DNA of 6,054 bases, taken from NCBI GenBank assembly GCA_017615405.1, contig JAGAAE010000041.1:1-6054 (forward strand). The letters are read 5' to 3'. The translations under genes were made by a program, and so were the position numbers. This DNA is from Clostridia bacterium. GTDB taxonomy: Bacteria > Bacillota > Clostridia > Oscillospirales > Acutalibacteraceae. Shown here piece by piece: positions 1 to 5,786 of this stretch. The notes beneath the pieces were generated by a model. It worked only from the letters and a program-made list of their open reading frames with translations. It ran no database searches and was not told the origin of the DNA. The stretch's first letter is position 1; every line of letters starts with the position of its first letter.

Positions 1-294
1 CATGACATTGATGACCTCTTTGGTGCATACGCTGTAGAAGTCGCATTTCTCGCAGTCGATCACGGGCTTCGCAGGGAAACCATCCTTCGAGACGGACATG
101 TTCTGGATCTCGGAATACTTCCTGTCCACTTCTTTCAGGAACCTGTCGAGGGCCTGTCTTCTTACGAGGACATCCTTCTCACCGCCTGCGATACCCATGT
201 CCATGATATCCAGGACCACTTTGACCGCATTTGCGATCGTTTCCTTCTTGACATTCGTGAATATCCTGGCGATAGCGTTTACGATGTTGTCCAT
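1..294 (-). CDS. Unrecognised protein with CxxCx5C motif, partial (runs off left edge)
   Basis: I do not recognise this protein. The frame starting at ATG 294 is open for 98 codons to the window edge, so the C-terminus is missing. The start is supported by GGAGA at 305-301 with a 6-base spacer. However, the same frame is open upstream as far as 432, so this ATG could be internal to a longer gene cut at the junction near 374-432. The visible protein is mostly charged or amphipathic helix (residues 1-65), then FPAKP (73-77) and three cysteines at 81, 84 and 90 (CEKCDFYSVC). CxxCx5C resembles the terminal cysteine cluster of iron-sulfur PD-(D/E)XK nucleases such as Cas4 and AddB, and would also suit a zinc site. 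No nuclease core motif is visible, so that is only a hint. All five arginines are AGA/AGG and eight of nine isoleucines are ATC, unlike the neighbouring gene. Coding status is fairly sure, function unknown. Confidence 0.6.
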   Translation of the reverse strand, partial: MDNIVNAIARIFTNVKKETIANAVKVVLDIMDMGIAGGEKDVLVRRQALDRFLKEVDRKYSEIQNMSVSKDGFPAKPVIDCEKCDFYSVCTKEVINVM

Positions 295-300
295 CTGATC

Positions 301-305
301 TCTCC
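301..305 (-). promoter_or_regulatory. Candidate ribosome binding site GGAGA for the left-edge ORF
   Basis: GGAGA lies 6 bases before ATG 294 on the minus strand, a good Shine-Dalgarno position. It is the reason for preferring that start over the in-frame ATGs at 417 and 423, which lie in sequence that still belongs to the NAGPA gene. If the left ORF is the tail of a longer protein cut at the junction, this match is accidental. Confidence 0.4.
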
Positions 306-373
306 ATCCCGATGCGGGACCGTTGACGGCACCTGATATCTCCTGGATGAATCCGGAAATATCATTCTTAATA

Positions 374-432
374 TTATCCGAACGGAGTTTCAACCCCGTG
401 AGCCAACTGCCAATCATACGCATCCTGCTGAC
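374..432. other. Probable breakpoint between two sequences of different origin
   Basis: On the minus strand the NAGPA gene runs cleanly to a TAA at 376-374 in the middle of what should be a further domain. In another frame, a second open frame begins after a TAG at 435-433 and continues leftwards through the unrelated left-edge gene. Codon style changes across this stretch: arginine is 11 of 12 CGN in NAGPA, but all AGA/AGG in the left frame from about base 314 down. The two in-frame CGT arginine codons of the left frame fall inside the overlap with NAGPA, as expected if the overlap is not native to the left gene. I see no insertion sequence, inverted repeat or tRNA end that would explain a natural insertion, so an assembly misjoin is a serious possibility. 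Confidence 0.5.
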
Positions 433-2008
433 CTAAGAATCCGTGAAGGTCGCCGTCTTCAAAGTCCCAGATAATTTCTGAACCCTTACCGAAGGTAATG
501 GTGTACTGATACTGATCACCTGTCGGAACATAAGTGGCGGTGACAACCGTTCCCTCAATGGTTTCATCCTGGGTAGCGGTAAAGGTAAGACCGTCAAGTG
601 TTCCGGCATTCGGATTTGACATCTCGAAGCTGAATGAACTGCCGTCAAGATAAACGTCAAATTCGCCGATCTTGGAAACAAATTCAAATGTAGTCGATTT
701 TCCGTAAGGAAGAACGGTAGACGCCTGAGCAAAGTTGAGGGTTTCCGGATTGGCAACGGTGATTGCCTTTTCGCCTACAACATTTCCGCCGGAGATAACC
801 CGGACGGTAACGTTACCGGTTTTGCCGTTTGATACGAAAGTGCCGTTGTTTACGGTACCGAAGGTATCATCGGAAAGAGCCCATGAAAGATCATTAGGCA
901 TATCCATAGCATAACCGTGAGTATCGATGGCATTTGCGCCGAACGTATAGGTTGTGCCCGGTGCAAAATAGTCATAATCAGAAGTAATATCAACGTTGTT
1001 AAGCACTCCGGTAGGAGCAACGTTGGAAACAACTAAAACCGAGTTAAGGGTTGGACGCTCAGCACCGTCGCAGGGAACGCAACGGCAAACGAGGTCATCC
1101 TCACCTGCACGGCGTGTTACGAAAGAAGAAGAACCGCCGCCGTCGCAGTTGAAAGCCCATTTACAACCGAGGGCGAGCATTGATTCTCCGAGCTCATAGT
1201 TGTTAAAGCCCTTGGAATTGTTAGCACCACGTCCGTCGTTCATAAGAAGAACGAGAGTACCGTCTTCCTTAACGCCGACCAGGGAACGTGCAGCCATATC
1301 GGAGGTGCGTTCCTCTGTCTTTGTGACGAGTTGACCGTTGTTAACTACCATTGCAAAGTTAGCACCGATTGCCTGCCACTCATCACCGCGAAGACCTTGT
1401 GCATGAGTGCGAAGCTCACAGGTACATTCGCCTGTAACCTCATCCTTGTAAACACAGAGCATAGTTTGGCAAGCACCGGAGTGGAAGTTGTTTACGCCGC
1501 CCTTTGCGTCAACAAGCACCTGACCGTTATAAACAAGATAAGAATACGGGGCATTGTTGTCATACGCAAGAGCTGTGTTCATAGCTCCGACAACCTTATA
1601 ACCGAGAGTGGTATCATAGTAGTTAGCCACGTTGGTAACGCCGGCTGCCTGCTGATTTTTCATGTTTGTAGGATCAGCTGCAAACTTATCAATACCGTAG
1701 TATCCCGGTAAAATGGATACATCAGGGTTGGACGGGTCAACCTCAATGATATGAAGGACCTGTCTGCGGTTGCCTGCGGCGTTATTGAGAACCATTTCGG
1801 TCTCGGTAGCCGCGCCGGGAACAAGTGTGTAATCTTTTTTCGAGATTACGTTGTAATAACCGTTTGTTCCGAAGTTCGTGCCGTCGAAAGCAACGTTATT
1901 CTCAGACCAGTTCGGAATAGAAGCGAACACGGTCATGGGAATCATGCCTACGAGCAAGAACGCCGTCAAAACAAAGGCTATTACCTTTGAAAAGGTTTTG
2001 CTTTTCAT
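374..2008 (-). CDS. Secreted phosphodiester glycosidase (NAGPA/DUF2233 family), C-terminus probably truncated
   Basis: This is probably an exported enzyme that cleaves sugar-1-phosphodiester bonds; the human relative uncovers mannose-6-phosphate by removing GlcNAc, while substrates of bacterial relatives are mostly unknown. The 544-residue product starts with a Sec signal peptide (basic MKSKTFSK, hydrophobic 9-24, likely cleavage after VFA at 29). The catalytic domain covers about 75-330: N144 in GAMNTA at the usual NGG(F/Y)F position, conserved R241 in ARSLVGV, DGR 258-260, and the hallmark CDGGGSSSF at 288-296. Two Ig-like stretches follow (about 335-420 and 421-507), then WDFEDGD (514-520), the usual opening of a C-terminal jelly-roll module that here stops after about 30 residues. 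Nine cysteines are present, several in two inserts (ECTC 194-197 and CRCVPC 308-313). AGGAG at 2021-2017 lies 8 bases before ATG 2008. Truncation may be real or due to a misjoin. Family assignment is secure; substrate is not. Confidence 0.85.
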   Translation of the reverse strand: MKSKTFSKVIAFVLTAFLLVGMIPMTVFASIPNWSENNVAFDGTNFGTNGYYNVISKKDYTLVPGAATETEMVLNNAAGNRRQVLHIIEVDPSNPDVSILPGYYGIDKFAADPTNMKNQQAAGVTNVANYYDTTLGYKVVGAMNTALAYDNNAPYSYLVYNGQVLVDAKGGVNNFHSGACQTMLCVYKDEVTGECTCELRTHAQGLRGDEWQAIGANFAMVVNNGQLVTKTEERTSDMAARSLVGVKEDGTLVLLMNDGRGANNSKGFNNYELGESMLALGCKWAFNCDGGGSSSFVTRRAGEDDLVCRCVPCDGAERPTLNSVLVVSNVAPTGVLNNVDITSDYDYFAPGTTYTFGANAIDTHGYAMDMPNDLSWALSDDTFGTVNNGTFVSNGKTGNVTVRVISGGNVVGEKAITVANPETLNFAQASTVLPYGKSTTFEFVSKIGEFDVYLDGSSFSFEMSNPNAGTLDGLTFTATQDETIEGTVVTATYVPTGDQYQYTITFGKGSEIIWDFEDGDLHGFLGQQDAYDWQLAHGVETPFG

Positions 2009-2016
2009 GTCTTTTT

Positions 2017-2021
2017 CTCCT
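2017..2021 (-). promoter_or_regulatory. Ribosome binding site AGGAG of the NAGPA-family gene
   Basis: AGGAG is followed by an 8-base spacer and ATG 2008, which opens directly into a good signal peptide. It fixes the start of the secreted protein and shows that this gene has its own initiation signal, unlike the coupled genes upstream. Confidence 0.8.
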
Positions 2022-2035
2022 TTTAAATATATTTA

Positions 2036-2055
2036 TATCACACCCGAAGGTGATA
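2036..2055 (-). terminator. Small UUCG-loop hairpin between the ATP-grasp gene and the NAGPA gene
   Basis: On the minus strand TATCA-CC-TTCG-GG-TG-TGATA folds into a 7-bp stem with a 2-base bulge and a UUCG tetraloop (alternatively a 4-bp CACC/GGTG stem). It begins 6 bases after the TAA of the ATP-grasp gene at 2064-2062. A UUCG-capped stem after a stop codon suggests a transcript-end or processing hairpin. The downstream bases (ATAAATATATTT) are AT-rich but not a U-tract, so it is not a classical intrinsic terminator and may only reduce or protect read-through. A weak promoter-like pair, TTGCCG (2079-2074) and TATTAT (2058-2053) with a short 15-base spacer, overlaps it. I give that little weight. 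Confidence 0.35.
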
Positions 2056-2061
2056 ATACCG

Positions 2062-2973
2062 TTATTGTTTTTTCGGCAATTCAAGAAAATCGCCTAATTT
2101 TTTGTCCCATTCTTCGGGGATGAATTTTTCAAACCCGGATGCGGGGAAAAAGGTGAGTTCACCGAAGTATACCCGACCTTCGCTTATAAAGAAGTCGACT
2201 CTTATAAAAGGTATATCCTTTGACAAGGTTTCGGCAAGTCCGATCATATCTTCGAGCTGCTCAGGTCTCGGAATATCAGTTCCGGAGTTCGGATGAGAAA
2301 GCCTTTTAACCGGTAAATGGGTCCAGTTTTCATCGAAAAAGTCTTCGGTCATCCCGCTTTTACCGAACCGGTTCTTGCAAACTAAAATCAATTTCACCTT
2401 GCCGCCGAAACAATGAAATTTATAATCGGGAAGATCATCGTCAACCGTTTCAAGGTATTTTTCGGCGATTATGCACCGTTTTACGTTTTTATAGGGCCAT
2501 TCCCTGTTTATGGCATAATAGTTTTCCGAAAGCCCTTTTTTGAGCATCGCGACGATACACTTCTTTTCCTTTTCGGACAGCTTTGATTTTGCCTTACATA
2601 TATACATACCCGTTCCGGAATTGTGATTGCATTTAAGGACAAACTGTTCGGGCAGTTTTTCAAAATTGATTTCTTCGGCTTTGTCAAAACAGAAAAGGGT
2701 CGGGATGATATATTCCTTGCCTATAATACCCGCCGTATAGTCTTTCGCAAGTTTTTTATCGACCATAACGGTATATTGAGGTGATCTGTCGTTAAGTTTG
2801 AGCCACTGGAGTTTTTCGTTAAACGAAGTCGGATCTTCGACGTCGGGTTTTTCCCCTGAAAAGAGCCTGTATAAAAATCGGATGACGGTTTTATCGGGCA
2901 GGAAAGACAGGAACTTATAGCCGCCGGAATAATAGCCCTTTAAAAGCGCCTTCTTGAATATCCCCGGCATCAT
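2062..2973 (-). CDS. TupA-like ATP-grasp ligase
   Basis: The 303-residue protein is a soluble enzyme of the ATPgrasp_TupA type (PF14305), which lies in polysaccharide clusters and is thought to form ATP-driven carboxylate-amine bonds, as in teichuronopeptide synthesis. Visible landmarks are the family's N-terminal DPTSFNEKLQWLKL (47-60), the nucleotide-binding VLKCNHNSG (112-120), EKYLE (171-175), DYKFHCFGGK (183-192), the metal-site RVDFF (258-262) and GELTFFPASGF (271-281). The length is normal for the family and nothing appears missing. It is the last of the coupled genes: ATG 2973 overlaps the TGA of the upstream membrane protein in an ATGA junction. A second ATG follows immediately at 2970 and is better spaced from GAGG (2982-2979), so the true start could be either. 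Its likely job is to add an amino acid or related amine/acid group to the polymer's sugars. The donor and acceptor cannot be read from sequence. Confidence 0.85.
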   Translation of the reverse strand: MMPGIFKKALLKGYYSGGYKFLSFLPDKTVIRFLYRLFSGEKPDVEDPTSFNEKLQWLKLNDRSPQYTVMVDKKLAKDYTAGIIGKEYIIPTLFCFDKAEEINFEKLPEQFVLKCNHNSGTGMYICKAKSKLSEKEKKCIVAMLKKGLSENYYAINREWPYKNVKRCIIAEKYLETVDDDLPDYKFHCFGGKVKLILVCKNRFGKSGMTEDFFDENWTHLPVKRLSHPNSGTDIPRPEQLEDMIGLAETLSKDIPFIRVDFFISEGRVYFGELTFFPASGFEKFIPEEWDKKLGDFLELPKKQ

Positions 2974-4139
2974 TCAGCCCTCGCCTTTTCTTTTTCGTTC
3001 TGATAGTGAGCCATCATAACGCCCATCAGTATCCAGATACCCTTACCGTAGAACTGCACCATTCCGTAGCCCATTATCATACTGATGAGTACCAAAACGA
3101 GTAAAACGTTTGAAACCGGATCCTTGTATTTTATCCGGAAAAACGACCACCATATATACCTTGCAAACGGGACATAAAACAGTACCAGTCCGATAAATCC
3201 GAGACTTACGAGAAGCTCGACCATATTATTGTGTGAATATGAGTTGATACGGGTCACGTATGCAAAACTTTGCAGCCCCAGACCAAAGGGATTTTTATGA
3301 TAAAGATCGAGACCTATCGTGATAAACTCTTTACGGACGTTATCACTGTATGATTCGCCGGTGGCGAAAAGGGTCAGCCGTTTAAGAACGGTGGAAAACA
3401 CCGGTAACTGGATCATATTATAAAGAATGATAAAGGAAAGCGTAAGTATCAGAAGTCCCATCCACGCCTTTTTGATCCCGTATTTTATAAAGACTATGAA
3501 CAAAAGTCCCAAAGGGATCATTATTGCCGCTTTTTTGGATCCGCTGCTGAAAGCAAAGACGGTCAATGCAAAAATCGCCGGTATATGAAAGATTTTTTTG
3601 TTTTCAAGGAAATAATAGAACGCGACTACCGCTGCCTGAGAAAAAGCCATTCCGTACGTGTTTTCGTTTGCTATCTCTCCGCCGAGCCTTGCGCCCGACA
3701 TTAAAAGACTGAAGTATTGCCCCACCCCGTAAACGGTCAAAGAATAAACCATCAAAGCAAGACCGGAAACGTAAATTGAAATAAGATAAATGTTTATGTT
3801 GTCGATCCTCTTTATATATAGGAAAACAAAAACAAACAAGCAAAACAGCTGGATCTGGGTGATGAACTGGGCGTAGGAAACGCTGTAGTTATACGACCAG
3901 AAGAGAGAAACCGCTTCTAAAACAAAGAACAACAGCGGAAAAATCATCAAACGGTCTACGGTAAAACGTTTTTCAAGGCTGATTATTACAAGTTCGACAA
4001 GAAAGAACGTCAACATCGGTATTTTTGACAGGAAGAGCATTTCGGTCGTAGAACCGAAAACACTATTGAAAACGACCGTCAATACAAACAGGACCGTTTC
4101 AATATCATAAATACCGAATTTCTTTTTGATTCTCATCAT
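2970..4139 (-). CDS. Wzy / O-antigen-ligase-like polysaccharide polymerase
   Basis: A 389-residue integral membrane protein with about 11-12 hydrophobic segments (roughly 13-30, 36-55, 62-82, 95-110, 116-138, 163-178, 184-198, 203-219, 225-242, 306-328, 343-360, 366-378) and a large external loop at 243-305. The loop holds the pattern of the Wzy_C/WaaL superfamily (PF04932): KNPFGLGLQSF (282-292), then SHNNMVELLVSLGFIG (302-317) with the conserved histidine H303. The central RLGGEIANENTYG (151-163) and SGSKKA (199-204) are also typical. In this context the expected role is to join lipid-linked repeat units into a chain at the outer face of the membrane; ligase activity cannot be excluded. It overlaps the TGA of the upstream glycosyltransferase by ATGA at 4139-4136, and GGAG (4148-4145) lies 5 bases before the first ATG and 8 before the second. 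Sequence divergence within this family prevents a specific gene name. Confidence 0.85.
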   Translation of the reverse strand: MMRIKKKFGIYDIETVLFVLTVVFNSVFGSTTEMLFLSKIPMLTFFLVELVIISLEKRFTVDRLMIFPLLFFVLEAVSLFWSYNYSVSYAQFITQIQLFCLFVFVFLYIKRIDNINIYLISIYVSGLALMVYSLTVYGVGQYFSLLMSGARLGGEIANENTYGMAFSQAAVVAFYYFLENKKIFHIPAIFALTVFAFSSGSKKAAIMIPLGLLFIVFIKYGIKKAWMGLLILTLSFIILYNMIQLPVFSTVLKRLTLFATGESYSDNVRKEFITIGLDLYHKNPFGLGLQSFAYVTRINSYSHNNMVELLVSLGFIGLVLFYVPFARYIWWSFFRIKYKDPVSNVLLVLVLISMIMGYGMVQFYGKGIWILMGVMMAHYQNEKEKARAE

Positions 4140-5242
4140 TTACACTCCAGCAAGAACTCTTCCCACTTATTATATATAACGTCAGGCGCAAAACTCAGGG
4201 CTTTTTTTCGTGCGCCGTCGCCTAATTTTTCGGATAACGCGCCGTCGCTCAAGACCTTTGACAACGCTTCAGCCATTCCGGCGGTATCATCACATCCGAC
4301 AAGCAATCCGTCGTCGCGGTCATCTATCAGCGACCTTGGACCTCCGCAGGGACAGTCGGTCGATATTACCGGTAACCCGACCGCCATAGCCTCCATAAGC
4401 GCATTGGGCAGTCCTTCATATTTCGAGGAAAGGACAAAAACGGCGGCACCTGAAAGGATCCCGGTCACGTTGGATACCTGACCCGGGAGAAATACCCTTT
4501 CCGACAAGCCGAGACCGGATATATGATCTTCAAGCGTTTTTCTGAGCGGACCTTCGCCGTATATCATCAGGTCGTTATCCGGGAAGTTGTCCTTAACCAT
4601 ATTGAAAGCATCTATAAGCATCAGGTGATTTTTCTGATCGAACAATCGTCCGACGGTGACGATATTCTTGCGCTCTTTTTTGCGCTCTACCTTATAAAAA
4701 GCGGGGTCAACGGGATTAAGAATGACCTTCGACCTTTTTTGTACAGTTTTGCAAAAATAGCGTTTTGCGTCGTTAGTCTGAAAAACACAGCCGTCGGACA
4801 AGCGGAAAATAAGATTTGTCAAAAACCTTTTTGTTTTTGATGCGCCATACTCGATATTCGGGTCGTTTCTTACCGAAACGATCTTTCTGCATTTAAGACC
4901 GATCCCGGCAGACAACAACCGGATATTCGGCGGACCCATAAAGGAAACGACTACGTCGATGCCGTCTTTTTTAATGATCTTCCGAAGTTTTCTTATTCTT
5001 CGGAAATTAGATAAACGCTTTTTTTCATCCTTGCCGCAAAGTATTATCCGGTTCACCCTCGTATCGACGCGATATTCGAGTTCCTCATCATCCGACGCGG
5101 TATCGTTTATCAGGATGACACGATAATCATTGTCGGCAAAAGCGCTGACCAAATTGGCAACGACCCGGTTCGCTCCGCCTTTTTGCATACAATCTATATA
5201 AAAAGCGACAGAAGGTTTTGACTCATTTTTGTTACTTGGCAT
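4136..5242 (-). CDS. Glycosyltransferase family 4 (PglH-like)
   Basis: This is a cytoplasmic retaining glycosyltransferase of GT-B fold, expected to extend a lipid-linked oligosaccharide. The N-terminal Rossmann domain begins SVAFYIDCMQKGGANRVV (11-28), with the acceptor-side GGANRV loop. A linker near 180-195 leads to the sugar-nucleotide domain with VGRLFDQKNH (197-206), YGEGP (228-232) and the E-x7-E motif in EGLPNALME (E276 and E284), then GGPRSLI (300-306). The resemblance in pattern is to GalNAc-type transferases such as PglH, but the donor sugar is not predictable. I start it at ATG 5242, giving 368 residues, because GGGAG (5254-5250) sits 7 bases upstream. An in-frame TTG at 5263 would put that Shine-Dalgarno sequence inside the coding region. 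It lies 23 bases after the acyltransferase stop and overlaps the polymerase start by ATGA. An A7 run occurs near its 3' end (4202-4208). Confidence 0.9.
   Translation of the reverse strand: MPSNKNESKPSVAFYIDCMQKGGANRVVANLVSAFADNDYRVILINDTASDDEELEYRVDTRVNRIILCGKDEKKRLSNFRRIRKLRKIIKKDGIDVVVSFMGPPNIRLLSAGIGLKCRKIVSVRNDPNIEYGASKTKRFLTNLIFRLSDGCVFQTNDAKRYFCKTVQKRSKVILNPVDPAFYKVERKKERKNIVTVGRLFDQKNHLMLIDAFNMVKDNFPDNDLMIYGEGPLRKTLEDHISGLGLSERVFLPGQVSNVTGILSGAAVFVLSSKYEGLPNALMEAMAVGLPVISTDCPCGGPRSLIDDRDDGLLVGCDDTAGMAEALSKVLSDGALSEKLGDGARKKALSFAPDVIYNKWEEFLLECK
4668..4688 (-). repeat. Imperfect 12-base tandem duplication inside the GT4 gene
   Basis: The nonamer TTGCGCTCT (plus strand) occurs at 4668-4676 and again at 4680-4688, a period of 12 bases. 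It encodes the doubled ERKK/ERKN charge patch at about residues 186-193 of the glycosyltransferase, in the linker between its two Rossmann domains. The unit keeps the reading frame, so it is most simply a small in-frame duplication in a tolerant linker. Confidence 0.5.
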
Positions 5243-5249
5243 TACCTGT

Positions 5250-5254
5250 CTCCC
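5250..5254 (-). promoter_or_regulatory. Ribosome binding site GGGAG that decides the GT4 start
   Basis: GGGAG with a 7-base spacer precedes ATG 5242. It lies downstream of the possible TTG start at 5263, so it selects the ATG and removes seven non-conserved residues from the predicted N-terminus. The protein's first beta strand (SVAFYI) follows ten residues later, as expected for the family. Confidence 0.8.
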
Positions 5255-5265
5255 GGAATTCAACG

Positions 5266-5784
5266 TTACTCTTTATCGGCAAATCTTTTTTTAATGACGC
5301 GCGCAGGTACGCCGCCGACAACGCAATAGTCGGGAACGTCATCGATCACAAGAGCACCCGCGGCAACGACCGCACCCTTTCCTACGCGAACGCCTTTAAG
5401 GATCGTACTGTTTGCACCGACCCAGTTATCGCCGCAAAACTCGACGTTCCTGTCGTTTTCGGGCAGTTTTTCGCTGTCGGTGATCGAATCCATAAACCTG
5501 CCCTCAATATCGATACGGTGATCACCCGTTATGACGGTGACCCTCGGTCCGAACATTACATGGTCTCCAATGATGACCTTCGCTTTGGATGAAAGGATAA
5601 TATTATCATATCCGAACGTCACGTTATTGCCGCATTCTATATTTGAATAGGAATATAAGCCTCTTTTTTGTATATGAACGTTTTTGCCGTGTTTTGAGAG
5701 CATTGATACGCGCACCGGTTCCGCAAAAACTCTGTATAACCCTTTTTGCAAAAATGCAAGGCATTTTCCGATGAACTTCAACAT
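5266..5784 (-). CDS. Left-handed beta-helix (hexapeptide-repeat) O-acyltransferase
   Basis: A 172-residue member of the WbbJ / maltose-acetyltransferase-like group, which transfers an acetyl (or other acyl) group from acyl-CoA to a sugar hydroxyl and acts as a trimer. After a short amphipathic N-terminal helix (1-22), hexapeptide turns begin near 40 ([11 protein letters not shown], 48-58) and run through [19 protein letters not shown] (71-89). A loop [10 protein letters not shown] (90-99) follows, and the family-typical [18 protein letters not shown] (118-135) and [12 protein letters not shown] (157-168) close the helix. H89 in GDHRID is the best candidate for the catalytic base. I prefer ATG 5784 because AAAGGA (5799-5794) lies 9 bases upstream. 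A TTG at 5790 overlapping the previous stop would have only 3 bases. The gene sits 2 bases after the partial glycosyltransferase and is intact. In this operon it most likely O-acetylates the repeat unit. Confidence 0.88.
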   Translation of the reverse strand: MLKFIGKCLAFLQKGLYRVFAEPVRVSMLSKHGKNVHIQKRGLYSYSNIECGNNVTFGYDNIILSSKAKVIIGDHVMFGPRVTVITGDHRIDIEGRFMDSITDSEKLPENDRNVEFCGDNWVGANSTILKGVRVGKGAVVAAGALVIDDVPDYCVVGGVPARVIKKRFADKE

Positions 5785-5786
5785 AA

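Noticed and set aside
98..298. Plus-strand open frame of 66 codons with a hydrophobic tail
   Set aside because: It is antisense to the minus-strand left-edge frame, which shows much better codon structure and a Shine-Dalgarno sequence. No ribosome binding site was seen for the plus-strand frame.
1..430. Insertion sequence or integrase-type element causing the NAGPA truncation
   Set aside because: No transposase-like protein, terminal inverted repeat, target duplication or tRNA end can be seen in the available bases.
433..756. Second minus-strand frame of 107 codons within the NAGPA Ig-like region
   Set aside because: It is a +1/-1 shadow rich in Arg, Pro and Leu, and the main frame is uninterrupted, so it is not evidence of a frameshift.
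1331..1711. Plus-strand open frame of 126 codons inside the NAGPA gene
   Set aside because: Antisense shadow of a clear catalytic domain, with no recognisable protein pattern.
2041..2075. Classical intrinsic terminator in the gap before the NAGPA gene
   Set aside because: The hairpin has no adjoining U-tract on the minus strand. On the plus strand the T-run lies about 15 bases or more away and no plus-strand gene ends there.
5240..5263. TTG start at 5263 for the GT4 gene
   Set aside because: The Shine-Dalgarno GGGAG at 5254-5250 lies downstream of it and is correctly placed for ATG 5242. The extra residues look non-conserved.
5218..5592. Plus-strand open frame of 124 codons opposite the acyltransferase
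   Set aside because: The minus strand encodes unmistakable hexapeptide repeats here. The antisense frame is a by-product of their codon bias.
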